Shown: one piece after another, positions 42,914 through 51,620 of the stretch
How the letters are laid out: the number at the start of each line of letters is the position of its first letter
How positions within the stretch are numbered: position 1 is the stretch's first letter
NCBI GenBank assembly: GCA_963826035.1
Contig: CAWGVZ010000020.1
Span: forward strand, 248,001 to 312,000
Source: Actinophytocola sp963826035
Lineage (GTDB): Bacteria; Actinomycetota; Actinomycetes; Mycobacteriales; Pseudonocardiaceae
Length of the DNA stretch: 64,000 nt
Reading direction: 5' to 3'
Position numbers and translations under genes: made by a program
The notes under the pieces: generated by a model
Database searches by the model: none
What the model was told of the DNA's origin: nothing
Seen by the model: only the letters and a program-made list of their open reading frames with translations

Positions 42914-43501
42914 TCAGTGTTGGGCGCGCAGCGCCTGGGCGAGCAGGTCGTGGATCTCCTCGGCCGTGTCCTCCAGCGGGCCGAGGTTCTGCTCGGCCCG
43001 GCACATGACCACCGCGCCCTCGACCGCGGCGATGATGAACGAGGCCAGCCTCCTGCCCCGGGTCTCGGGCAGGCCGTGCCGGACGAGCATGGTGGCCAGC
43101 GCCTCCGTCCAGCGAGCGAAGACCGCGGCCGCCGAGCGGGCGAGCTGCGGGGCTTCGTCGTTGGTCTCCACGGCCACCGCCACGATCGGGCAGCCCGCCC
43201 GGAAGTCGCTGTCGGCCAGTTGGCCGCGCCACATCGCGAAGAACGCGTCGATCGCCACCACGGGGTCGTCGGCCCGCGCGGCGGTCTCGATCATTCCGGC
43301 GACGAAGTCCCCGGCGAACGCCACCGCCTCGTCGATCAACTGCGCACGTCCGGCCGGGAAGTGGTGGTAGACCGAGCCGCGCGGGGCACCGCTGTGCGCG
43401 AGCACGCGGTCGATGCTCGTGGCGGCGGCCCCGTACTCCCGCAGCAACAGGGCGGCACTGAGCACCATCCGCTCCCGGCTGTCGCTCCTGCGCGGGCTCA
43501 C
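42914..43501 (-). CDS. TetR/AcrR-family regulator
   Basis: The protein has 195 residues from GTG 43501, with GGGAGG 8 bases upstream; an earlier ATG lies inside the probable operator. The helix-turn-helix (about 10-55, YGAAATSIDRVLAHSGAPRG, SVYHHFPAG) is followed by a ligand domain with GCPIVAVAVE, as in LmrA/YxaF-like repressors. It heads the minus-strand operon and probably represses it in response to an acyl-CoA or small aromatic compound. Confidence 0.87.
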   Translation of the reverse strand: MSPRRSDSRERMVLSAALLLREYGAAATSIDRVLAHSGAPRGSVYHHFPAGRAQLIDEAVAFAGDFVAGMIETAARADDPVVAIDAFFAMWRGQLADSDFRAGCPIVAVAVETNDEAPQLARSAAAVFARWTEALATMLVRHGLPETRGRRLASFIIAAVEGAVVMCRAEQNLGPLEDTAEEIHDLLAQALRAQH

Positions 43502-43540
43502 GCGGCCACCTCCCAGCCATGTAGCTACCAATGGGTAACT

Positions 43541-43556
43541 TATGCTATATGGCATA
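43541..43556. promoter_or_regulatory. Palindromic operator upstream of the TetR gene
   Basis: TATGC and GCATA flank a 6-base centre (TATATG), 40 bases before the TetR start. A weaker TACC-aatg-GGTA palindrome is at 43526-43537. Position suggests autoregulation. Confidence 0.55.
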
Positions 43557-43576
43557 GAACATGCAAACCCCCGCGA

Positions 43577-46500
43577 TCACCCCACCTGGTAAGCGCGGAG
43601 CACGGTCTGCGTGACCGTGTTCCCGCCCCGGTCCGAGGCGGCCGCCCGCAGGGACACGAAGCCCGTCGCCGGGTTGGGCACGGAGATCACCCAGGAGGCG
43701 GCACCCGTCCGGCGCGGGTGGGCCCGCTGCCAGGTCCGGCCGTCGTCCACCGAGTACTCCACGCGGTCGAGCGCGACCCGGCCGCCCGTGGCGCCGGTCT
43801 GGCGGTGGACGGTCACCGGGATGGTGATCCGCTGCCCGGCCGGCGCGTGGTTGAGCAGGTCCACGTCCGGGGCGAAGCCGACGGCCAGCAGTGGCAGCGG
43901 CGTGCGCTCGTCCGTGTGCGCCGAGCGGAACGTCCACTCGGCACTGACGTGGGTGGACAGCGGCCACACCGGGTCGTCCCTGGCCACGTCCGACGTCAGC
44001 CGGAAGTCGGCGGCCTCGGCCGGCACCTCGAACGTCCCCTCGCCCGGCAGGCCGCTGCGCGACACGAGCTCACCGTCGGCGTAGAGCGCCGTGTCGCCGG
44101 CCGCCTGCCACCTCGGGTAGCCGGAGTGCCTGGCCCCGTCGGACAGCAGCGGAAGCGTGGCACTCACCGTGTCACCGTCGCGTGCCACCAGATACGGCTG
44201 GCCGGTCAAGGCACTCTGATCCATGGACAGCGCCGGTCCGATGACCGCCTTGTTCCAGTCGACCGAGCGCTTCTCCCCCGCCCGGTAGGTGAGCTCGGGA
44301 CCGTCGAACTGGTGCTCGGCGCCGCCACCTCCCGGTGACGTGCGCACCGACAGGCTCCACGACGCCGGGCCGGCCGTGTAGTACTCGGTCCGCTCGAACG
44401 GCAGCGGCAAGGTCGAGGACCACAGCCCGCCGCCGAAGTCGGACCCGTGAGCGCGCGTGCCGAAGTCCAGGTACGCGATGCTCTCGCCCGTCCGGTGGTA
44501 GCTCGCCCGTACGGTGGCGAGCTCCCGGTCGCGCGGTCGGTAGTCCATTGTGGACGGAATACCGCCGGGGTGCGGGAACAGCAGCTCGTACCGGTACGGG
44601 CTGGCAGGGATCCCGGTGAGGGTCACCGATGCCGTGCCGAGCGCGGCCAGCCGGCCGCCCTCCGGCCGCTGTGTGTACGCGACCGGGATCGGCACGTCGC
44701 CGACGCCGACGCTGATCGGCTCGGAGAACCGGAACAGCGCGGCCGAGGCACCGGCGGCGGCGATGCCCGCCAGTCGCGCGTCGAACTCCCCCGCGTCACT
44801 CTCGCCGAGCGTGAACACGGCGAGCCTGCCCGCCAGGTCGTGGGCGGCGAGTTCGGCCGGCGTGGCGTGGCCGACGTCGACCGCCTGGTAGGCCGTCGAA
44901 CCGTGCTGCTCCGGCGAGTCGGGCACCCACGCGACCGGCACCTCGAAGGACTCGGGCGCGTCGACCGTCAACCGCACGACGGGCTGTTCCACCTGAGCCC
45001 GGTTGTAGTACACGAACCCGTCGTTGTCGCCGGTGGTCGGTACGGCGTAGACGTCCTCGAGCGTCCCGGCAAGGTAGCCACCCTGCACCGGTCCGCTCGT
45101 CACCCGCATCCCGCTCACGCCGGCGGCCACCGCCGAGCCCGGCTTGTCCACCCGGACGCCGACTTTGGTGCCGCGCCGTGCGTCGAGGGTCACCGTGGCG
45201 GCGTCGTCCAGGACGAGTTCCGGTTCCGCCGCCAACGTGATCGACGGCAGCGGGTGGCCGGCCATCGCGGTGTCGACGGAGCCCATGACCGCGTAGCGCC
45301 CGGCCGGCAGCCGCACCGGCTCGTTGGCGAACACCGGGAAGTAGCCTTCCTGCTCGTCCAGGCTCTGCACGAGCGCGACGCCCTCGAACGATCCCGCCGG
45401 AAGCTCCCGGCCGTTCCGGTCGATCATCCGGAGCGTGAGGTCGTAGCTCTCCGGCTCCTTGTACCCGCCGACGGTGGTCTGCACGATCGTGTCCCCGCCG
45501 GTCGCCACGAGGCGGCCGGCGTACGTGCCGACCGGACCGGCCGCCGGATCGAACGTGACGGTCGCGGTCGCGCTGCCGCCGGCCGGCACGGTCACCTCGG
45601 ACCGGTCCACCGTGAACATGCCGGCCGGTGCCGGCGTGCCCGACTCGTCCCACGCGGTCAGCGCGAGCTGGAGCGTCAGGTCGGTGTCGCCGGTGTTGCG
45701 GTAGGTGACGGTCTTCGGCTCGGGCGCCGGGCCGTCGTGCGGCCAGCGCACGGCGCCCATGGACAGGCTCGCGGGGTTCGCGGTGACCGGCTGGGCGACC
45801 GCGCGGGCGACGTCGAGCCGCCCGGTGCCCTGCGCGTAGACGCCGGCGTCGATCGGGTGCGCCGTGCTCATGAGCGCCGCCTTGAGTTCGGCGCCGGTCC
45901 AGTCCGGGTGTCGCGCGGCGAGGATGGCGGCCGCGCCGGCCACGTGCGGGGTCGACATGGAGGTGCCGTCCAGCCGCGCGTGGTACTCGTCGACCGCGTA
46001 GTCGTCCAGCGTGCCGGCGGCGCGGGCCGCGACGATCGACTCGCCGGGCGCGGCGAGGTCCGGCTTCAGGGCGGCGTCGCTGTAACGCGGGCCGCGCGAG
46101 GAGAACTCGCTGAGCACGTCCTGCTTGTTCACGCTCGCGACGGAGAGCGCGGCGTCGGCAGTCGACGGGGTGGACACCGACTCGTCGCCGCCGGAGTTGC
46201 CGGCGGCGACCACGAACAGCGTGCCGTGCTCGGCGGAGAGCCGGTTCAGCTCGGTCTCGATCGGATCGGTGCCGTCGCCGGGGCCGCCGCCGAGACTCAT
46301 GTTCACCACCCGCGCGCCGCTCTCCGCGGCCCATCGCATGCCGGCGAGGATCGCGTCGTACGGGCAGCCCTCGAGGCCGCACACCTTGCCGATCAACAGG
46401 TTCGTGCCCTTGGCGACCCCGGTGTACGCGCCGCCGGACGCGGTGCCCCGGCCGGCCGCCGTCGACGCGACGTGCGTGCCGTGGCCGTCCTCGTCGCGGA

Positions 46501-47212
46501 TTCCGCTCGGCTGGCCGAGGAAGTCCCGCTCGCCGGTGACCACGCCGGCCAGGTCGGGGTGGCCGGGGTCGTAGCCGGTGTCCAGCACGGCGATGGTGGC
46601 GCCCGCCCCCGTGTGCCCGGCCGCCCACGCCTCGGGCGCGCCGACCTGCGGCACGCTCTCGTCCAGCGACGGGAACGCCTTGCCGTTGAGCCAGATTCGA
46701 GTGCCGGCCGCTGTGAGGGTTTCGAACGTGGCGGCCGACTTCGATGTGGTGACTGCGGTCAGCCCCGCCGCCGGGAGTTCGCGGGTGACGGTCCCGAGCG
46801 AGGTCACGGCGTTCCGGTCGGCCGCCGTCACGAGCAGCGGGATGTCCGTGGTGCGGGCGTCGTCGTAGCCCTGCCGGATCAGGCCGGTGACGTCGAAGAG
46901 CGCGTCGTCGAGCCGGCCGGCGCGCAACAGCGGCACCGCGTCGCGCGGGATGACCGTGACCCCGTCCGGCCCGGCGTGCTGCAGGAACCCGCCGTGGCCA
47001 CCGATCCGGCGGCCGGGCTCGAGGTCCCGGATCGCCCAGGTGCCGCCGCTGTCGGCGACCGTCACCCGGTCGCCCGTGACGAGCGTGACGCTGTACTGCC
47101 GCGCCGCGTCGACCGGCGGTCGTTCCGCCGCCTGCGCCGACACCGGCACCGAAAGCAGGCCGGCCACCAACCCCACTGTCACCAGGACCTGCGGCAATCC
47201 CCGAGATCTCAT
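43577..47212 (-). CDS. Secreted subtilisin-like (S8) serine protease, large multidomain
   Basis: The protein has 1,211 residues from ATG 47212, with AGGGGGCG upstream. The signal peptide is about 1-28 (VGLVAGLLSVPVSAQA), then a propeptide to about 185. The S8 domain has Asp211 (VLDTGYD), His244 (DGHGTHV), oxyanion Asn339 (AAGNSGG) and Ser418 (GTSMSTPHVAG). The remaining 650 residues form beta-sandwich and Fn3-like domains plus a PA-like insertion. It is an exported protease for extracellular protein. It is divergent from the M15 peptidase gene; the two may share a control region. Confidence 0.92.
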   Translation of the reverse strand: MRSRGLPQVLVTVGLVAGLLSVPVSAQAAERPPVDAARQYSVTLVTGDRVTVADSGGTWAIRDLEPGRRIGGHGGFLQHAGPDGVTVIPRDAVPLLRAGRLDDALFDVTGLIRQGYDDARTTDIPLLVTAADRNAVTSLGTVTRELPAAGLTAVTTSKSAATFETLTAAGTRIWLNGKAFPSLDESVPQVGAPEAWAAGHTGAGATIAVLDTGYDPGHPDLAGVVTGERDFLGQPSGIRDEDGHGTHVASTAAGRGTASGGAYTGVAKGTNLLIGKVCGLEGCPYDAILAGMRWAAESGARVVNMSLGGGPGDGTDPIETELNRLSAEHGTLFVVAAGNSGGDESVSTPSTADAALSVASVNKQDVLSEFSSRGPRYSDAALKPDLAAPGESIVAARAAGTLDDYAVDEYHARLDGTSMSTPHVAGAAAILAARHPDWTGAELKAALMSTAHPIDAGVYAQGTGRLDVARAVAQPVTANPASLSMGAVRWPHDGPAPEPKTVTYRNTGDTDLTLQLALTAWDESGTPAPAGMFTVDRSEVTVPAGGSATATVTFDPAAGPVGTYAGRLVATGGDTIVQTTVGGYKEPESYDLTLRMIDRNGRELPAGSFEGVALVQSLDEQEGYFPVFANEPVRLPAGRYAVMGSVDTAMAGHPLPSITLAAEPELVLDDAATVTLDARRGTKVGVRVDKPGSAVAAGVSGMRVTSGPVQGGYLAGTLEDVYAVPTTGDNDGFVYYNRAQVEQPVVRLTVDAPESFEVPVAWVPDSPEQHGSTAYQAVDVGHATPAELAAHDLAGRLAVFTLGESDAGEFDARLAGIAAAGASAALFRFSEPISVGVGDVPIPVAYTQRPEGGRLAALGTASVTLTGIPASPYRYELLFPHPGGIPSTMDYRPRDRELATVRASYHRTGESIAYLDFGTRAHGSDFGGGLWSSTLPLPFERTEYYTAGPASWSLSVRTSPGGGGAEHQFDGPELTYRAGEKRSVDWNKAVIGPALSMDQSALTGQPYLVARDGDTVSATLPLLSDGARHSGYPRWQAAGDTALYADGELVSRSGLPGEGTFEVPAEAADFRLTSDVARDDPVWPLSTHVSAEWTFRSAHTDERTPLPLLAVGFAPDVDLLNHAPAGQRITIPVTVHRQTGATGGRVALDRVEYSVDDGRTWQRAHPRRTGAASWVISVPNPATGFVSLRAAASDRGGNTVTQTVLRAYQVG

Positions 47213-47320
47213 CAAACGCCCCCTACGTTTACGAAATGAGCTGCGGTCAACCGGGCTATTCAACTAGCAATCCGGCGGCAGCGGCAGGGGAAATGTGCGC
47301 GAATTGTACGGACGTGCCCG

Positions 47321-48151
47321 ATGGTTACGGGCATGGATCGTCGTGGATTCCTCGCAGTTGTCCCTGGCGTCGCGGTGGCGGCCGCGCTGGCGCCGAACCT
47401 CGCCGCGGCGGCCGCGGCCGCCGACATGGAGCTGGTGGTGCTGGCCGCCCAGTGCGACCCGGTCAAACCGGACACCGGTCTCACGCCGGGAGCCGGGCCG
47501 AGCGTGCGGCTGGTCGAGCAGGCGCTCGTCGACGAAGGGCTGCTGGCGGCGCAGTACGTCGACGGTCATTTCGGCACGGTGACGCGCACCGCCTACGGCC
47601 GCTGGCAGGAGTCGCTCGGGCACAGCGGGCCGGCAGCCAACGGGCTTCCCGGTAGGGGTTCGCTCATCGCCCTGGCCGAGGGCCGGTTCTCGGTGACCCG
47701 CACCATCACGCCGGGGAGCCGCACGACCTTCCAGGGCTACCCGTTCAACACCCGCACGGTCGCCATGCTCCGCGAGGCCCAGCGGCTCGCTCAGGTTCCG
47801 CTCGTGGTCGAGCAGGGCTCCTACTCGCCCGGGGAGGACCCCACTTCGGCGGGCACCCACGACGGCGGCGGCGCCGTCGACCTGGATGCCGAGCAGCTGT
47901 CCACCTCGCAGCGGACGGCCCTGGTGACCGCCATGCGCCGGGTCGGGTTCGCCGCGTGGCTGCGCAACCCGAGCCAAGCCGACTGGCCGTGGCACATCCA
48001 CGGCATCGCGGTGAACGACACCGACCTGTCCAGGCCCGCCCAGAAGCAGGTCGGCCTGTACTACCTCGGCCGCGACGGGCTGGTGGGCGACCGCCCGGAC
48101 GACGGGCCGCAGGTGCCCAAGACCACCTGGGAACAGTACGGAAGGAATTGA
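47321..48151 (+). CDS. Exported M15-type D-Ala-D-Ala carboxypeptidase with peptidoglycan-binding domain
   Basis: The 276-residue protein starts at ATG 47321 or 47333. The N-terminus MDRRGFLAVVPGVAVAAALA is a Tat-type signal. A peptidoglycan-binding-like domain (about 55-115) precedes a zinc peptidase domain with His180 and Asp187 (TSAGTHDGGGAVDLD) and His225/His227 (WPWHIHGI). That spacing fits M15/VanY carboxypeptidases that trim wall peptides. It lies next to the split M23 endopeptidase, which begins 1 base after its stop. Confidence 0.8.
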   Translation: MVTGMDRRGFLAVVPGVAVAAALAPNLAAAAAAADMELVVLAAQCDPVKPDTGLTPGAGPSVRLVEQALVDEGLLAAQYVDGHFGTVTRTAYGRWQESLGHSGPAANGLPGRGSLIALAEGRFSVTRTITPGSRTTFQGYPFNTRTVAMLREAQRLAQVPLVVEQGSYSPGEDPTSAGTHDGGGAVDLDAEQLSTSQRTALVTAMRRVGFAAWLRNPSQADWPWHIHGIAVNDTDLSRPAQKQVGLYYLGRDGLVGDRPDDGPQVPKTTWEQYGRN

Positions 48152-48152
48152 G

Positions 48153-48224
48153 ATGCCACGACTGAGAAATTGGATGCGCGCCGCCATCGGTGTCGCGGTC
48201 GCCGTCTTAGCCTGGATTAAGTGA
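48153..48224 (+). pseudogene. 5' piece of the split M23 peptidase gene (signal peptide start)
   Basis: ATG 48153 follows GAAGGAATTGAG and encodes MRAAIGVAVAVLA after a short basic start. The frame enters the IS element at 48211 and stops at 48222. Joined to the DNA after the element at CTTAG, it restores a complete signal peptide and the rest of the M23 gene. The fragment itself gives only a 23-residue peptide. Confidence 0.8.
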
Positions 48225-49409
48225 CTGGCCCTGGCGAAGCGGACCGACGTGCTGGACGGGATCACCGAACAGGCCTTTGTGGACATCGACTCGCTGCTGC
48301 GCCCGGTCTACGGCCACGCCAAACAAGGCGCGTCGTTCGGGCACACGAAGATCGCGAACAAACAGGTGCTGCGCAAGGGATTGTCTCCGCTGGCCACCAC
48401 AATCTCCACCCGCGCCGCCGCCCCGGTGGCGGCCGGGATCCGGCTGCGCGCGGGCAAAGCCGGTTCCGGCAAAGGCGCGGCCGGCATGATCACCGAGGCC
48501 GTCAACACCGCGAAGGCCGCCGGCGCGCGGAACATCCTGTGCCGGGGTGATTCCGCGTTCGGCAACGGCAAGGTCATCGCCGCGGTAGTCAACGGCGGCG
48601 CCCGGTTCTCCTTCGTGCTGGCCAAGTCCCGATCGGTACTGCGCGCGATCGGCACTATTCCCGAGGACGCGTGGACCCCGGTGCGCTACCCCGGCGCCGT
48701 CACCGACCCCGACACCGGCGAGCTGATCTCCGACGCCGAGGTCGCCGAAGTCTCCTACACCGCGTTCGCCGGCACGAAATACGAGATCACCGCCCGGCTC
48801 ATCATCCGGCGAGTACGCGACCGCAACCACCCCGACGAGCTGTTCCCGGTCTGGCGGCACCACCCGTTCTTCACCAACAACACCGAACCGGTCACCGACG
48901 CCGACATCACCCACCGCCAGCACGCGGTCATCGAATCGGTGTTCGCGGACCTGATCAACGGACCGCTGGCCCACCTGCCCTCCGGGGTCTTCGCGGCCAA
49001 CGCCGCCTGGGCGATACTCGCCGCGATCACCCACAACCTGCTCCGCGCCGCCGGAACCCTCACCGACCACCCCCACGCCGTCGCCCGCGGAGCGACACTG
49101 CGCCGCCACCTGGTCAACGTCCCCGCTCGAATCGCCCGACCACAAGGCAAACCAACCCTGCACCTACCCGCCCACTGGCCCCGCGCCGCGCAGTGGAAAA
49201 CCCTGTGGGACAACACCTTCACTGGCCAAAGCAAACAAGTGGCGGCGTGACCCCCTTGCCCGACCGGCCTTGGCAGGCCCGACCAGGACGCGACAGTGGA
49301 TGAGCTGGGGAGACCAGCGACTCGACCATGTCCTCACCCGGTCGACACCTCACACAACCCGTCACCGACCAAGCAAAGATCAACTAACTACTCGATCCAC
49401 GGTTCCAGG
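48211..49409 (+). mobile_element. IS1380-type element, internally deleted (about 1.2 kb), with CTTAG target duplication
   Basis: The element starts CCTGGATTAAGTGA and its other end, read inward, starts CCTGGAACCGTGGA. It is flanked by CTTAG at 48206-48210 and 49410-49414. Full IS1380 elements are about 1.6-1.7 kb; here the part encoding roughly the first 120 residues of the transposase is gone. The intact duplication shows the insertion itself is recognisable. The last 159 bases (49251-49409) are non-coding. Confidence 0.8.
48249..49250 (+). pseudogene. IS1380-family DDE transposase, N-terminally truncated
   Basis: The 333 codons hold the DDE catalytic core: first Asp in VDIDSLLRPVYGHAKQG, second in LCRGDSAFG, and Glu in HAVIESVFADLINGPLAH. 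The usual N-terminal DNA-binding third is missing and there is no ribosome site at GTG 48249. It is probably inactive. The open frame shows the deletion is fairly recent. Confidence 0.8.
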
Positions 49410-50226
49410 CTTAGCCTCCGCCGGCGTCACCACAATGACGGCGGCACCGGCGAGCGCCGCCGCGCGTGACGGTATCTGCGACGGCGGCGAGTTCTGCTAC
49501 TTCTACAACAGCGACCACGCGGGGTCCATTTCGGACTTCACGGGGTCCGTCGCCGACTACGGCACCACCCAGCCCTCGTGCTACGACTACAAAGGCGTCG
49601 GGGCCGGTCAGGGCGAGTGCATAAAGAACAACGCGGCATCGGTGTGGAACCGCAGCAGCGCGACCGTGCGGGTCTACTTCAACTCCGGCTACGGCGGCAC
49701 GCACCAGGACCTCGCGGCGGGCGCGAAGTCAAACCTCAACGCGACCATGAAGAACAACAACGCCTCGCACCAGTTCAACCCGGGCACCGGCGGGATGTTC
49801 TGGCTGCCGTTCCCGTGCGGCGAGACGTGGCAGGCCAGCACCCGCTCCGGCCACAGCCCGCCCAACGCCGTCGACTTCAATCACTACCCGGAGGACAACG
49901 GCTGGATGGTGTACTCGTCGGCGCCGGGCACGGTGTCCAGGGTCGCGAACACGGGCGACACCTCCTACGGCCGCTACATCGTGATCGACCACAGCGGCGG
50001 GTGGCAGACCCTCTACGCGCACCTGAGCGCGCAGAACGTCGCCGTCGGCCAGAGCGTGACCGAGAAGACGATGATCGGCCGGGTCGGCAACACCGGCGGC
50101 TCGACCGGCCCGCACCTGCACTACGAGCAGAAGCGCAGCGGCTCCGCGCAGCGGGTCACCTTCCGTGACGGCAACCCGGTGTACTGGGGTGAGCGGAACC
50201 TGCAGCGCACGACCAACTGCCCCTGA
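49410..50226 (+). pseudogene. 3' piece of the split M23 endopeptidase gene (I36-like plus M23 domains)
   Basis: The frame continues the signal peptide (LASAGVTTMTAAPASAAA) and encodes a peptidase-inhibitor-I36-like domain (DGGEFCYFYNSDHAGSISD). An M23 LytM domain follows with zinc-ligand His and Asp in GHSPPNAVDF and catalytic GPHLHYEQ. The product would have cut peptidoglycan cross-links outside the cell. After insertion the mature part is intact but has lost its signal start. ATG 49435 could give an unexported protein. Confidence 0.85.
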
Positions 50227-50355
50227 TCCCGACCGACGGGCCGCCACCACGCATGGCGGCCCGTATCGGGCGGGTCTCGTTCGGCTGAAGGAAGTCCACA
50301 TTCGCAACAGAACCGCGGCAACGTGCGATGGGCGCAGTGAACATCGGAGGTAGTC

Positions 50356-50808
50356 GTGCGAACCATCGCCACGATCACATCAGTTGGTGCCTGCGTCGTT
50401 TCCATCTTGGCGACGACCGGATGCGGCACCTCATCCCAGGGCCAGGATCCGCCGACGACTCCCCCGGCGACGACTCCCCCGGCGACGACTCAGCCAGCAC
50501 CGAACGAACCGGGCCAATCCGAGCCACCGCCCGCGCCGGAGACGCCGGTGGGTGAGGCGCCTGCCCAGCAATGGCCGATGCCCAACCTCGCCGGCATGGT
50601 CCTGCAGGACGCGCAGGATCACATCCAGGCACTGACCGGCGGGGCCGTCTACTTCACGAACTCTCACGACCTCAGCGGCCGGGACCGCAACCAGGTGCTG
50701 GACGCGAACTGGAAGGTGTGCACGCAGACCATCGAACCGGGAGCGGCCGTCACGCCCACCTCGCTGATCGACATCGGCGTCGTCAAACTTGACGAGGCCT
50801 GCCCCTGA
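50356..50808 (+). CDS. PASTA-domain-like lipoprotein
   Basis: The 150-residue protein starts at GTG 50356 with CGGAGG upstream. The signal ends in the lipobox ATTGC (Cys23). A Pro/Thr linker built from a 15-bp repeat (TPPATTPPATTQP) follows, then a PASTA-like domain (MPNLAGMVLQDAQDHIQAL to IGVVKLDEACP, about 75-150) with a Cys pair. PASTA domains bind wall muropeptides or beta-lactams. Its 3' end overlaps the truncated HTH-nSTAND gene by 26 bases. Confidence 0.8.
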   Translation: MRTIATITSVGACVVSILATTGCGTSSQGQDPPTTPPATTPPATTQPAPNEPGQSEPPPAPETPVGEAPAQQWPMPNLAGMVLQDAQDHIQALTGGAVYFTNSHDLSGRDRNQVLDANWKVCTQTIEPGAAVTPTSLIDIGVVKLDEACP

Positions 50809-51553
50809 TTCGCGGTTGGTCGGTGCCGCGGTCTGCTGCTCGCTGTTTCGCGTTGATCGAGGCGACCGTGTTCCGGATGGTCTTCGGGGCCAGCAGTTCG
50901 GGATAGGCGAGGCACCGGCTGTAGAAGTCGGCCCGCACACCCAGCACGACCAGGCTGCCGTCGGACCGGTCGCACAGCGCGGCGATGAACTCCCGGCGCT
51001 GCGTCTCGTCCGAGCAGAGCGTGAAGACTTCCTCGAACTGGTCGACCATGATGACCAGCCGGGTACTCCCCGGTCCGCCCAGGAGTTCCGCGGTCTTCTC
51101 GCGGAGCACCTGCACGGGATTGGCGGTGGGCGTCATGACCAGTACCGGCCAGGTGGCGGAGCCGGGCGCCGGCAGCACACCACCGGCCAGCGCGGGCCGC
51201 ACACCGGCGTGCAGCACCGAGGACTTGCCGGCGGCCGGCCGCTGTCCAGGGGTATCGGCCAGCCGGCCGAGCAGGGCGGCCGTGGTGCGTTCCCGGCCGA
51301 AGAACCACTTGGTGTCCCCCGGGCCGAAGGCGGCCAGACCCAGATACGGGCAGTACCGGCTGTCCACCAGGTCACTGAGCGAGCCGCCGAGCACGTCGTC
51401 CAGCCGCCCCGCCACGTCCACGGTCGGCGGCTTGCGCCCGTTCTCGATGTTGCTCAGATAGCCCTTGCTGTAGTGGATGAGCCGCGACAGCTCCGCCAGG
51501 GACAGCCCGCGCCGGGTACGCAGCTGCCGCAGTGCTTCGCCGAACGCCTCCAA
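50783..51553 (-). pseudogene. HTH-nSTAND1 NTPase regulator, truncated
   Basis: The 256 codons start at TTG 51553 and encode an XRE helix-turn-helix (LSLAELSRLIHYSKGYLSNIE), then the nSTAND1 opening CPYLGLAAFGPGDTKWFFGRE and Walker B VIMVDQFEEVF. The P-loop is damaged: PGQRPAAGKSS replaces the usual GPSGSGKSS after an apparent small deletion. After FYSRCLAYPELL the family should continue for hundreds of residues with WD40 repeats, but only an unrelated tail remains. It is a decayed gene. Confidence 0.72.
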
Positions 51554-51574
51554 CCAGCCCGCCTCCCCCTACTC

Positions 51575-51614
51575 CGAACGGACCATCAAATCATGCCATT
51601 TGATGGTCCGTTCG
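51575..51614 (-). terminator. 17-bp perfect hairpin ending the peptide transporter operon
   Basis: CGAACGGACCATCAAAT pairs with its reverse complement across a 6-base loop (CATGCC). It begins 6 bases beyond the ATPase stop. The symmetric stem could also stop readthrough from the other side. Confidence 0.85.
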
Positions 51615-51620
51615 AGGCGA

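Noticed and set aside
44447..47239. Plus-strand open frame of 930 codons opposite the S8 protease
   Set aside because: It is a mirror of the protease codons without any recognisable domain. The protease has its full catalytic triad.
50450..50505. 15-bp tandem repeats as a minisatellite or mobile feature
   Set aside because: They encode the Pro/Thr linker of the lipoprotein and are explained by coding repeats.
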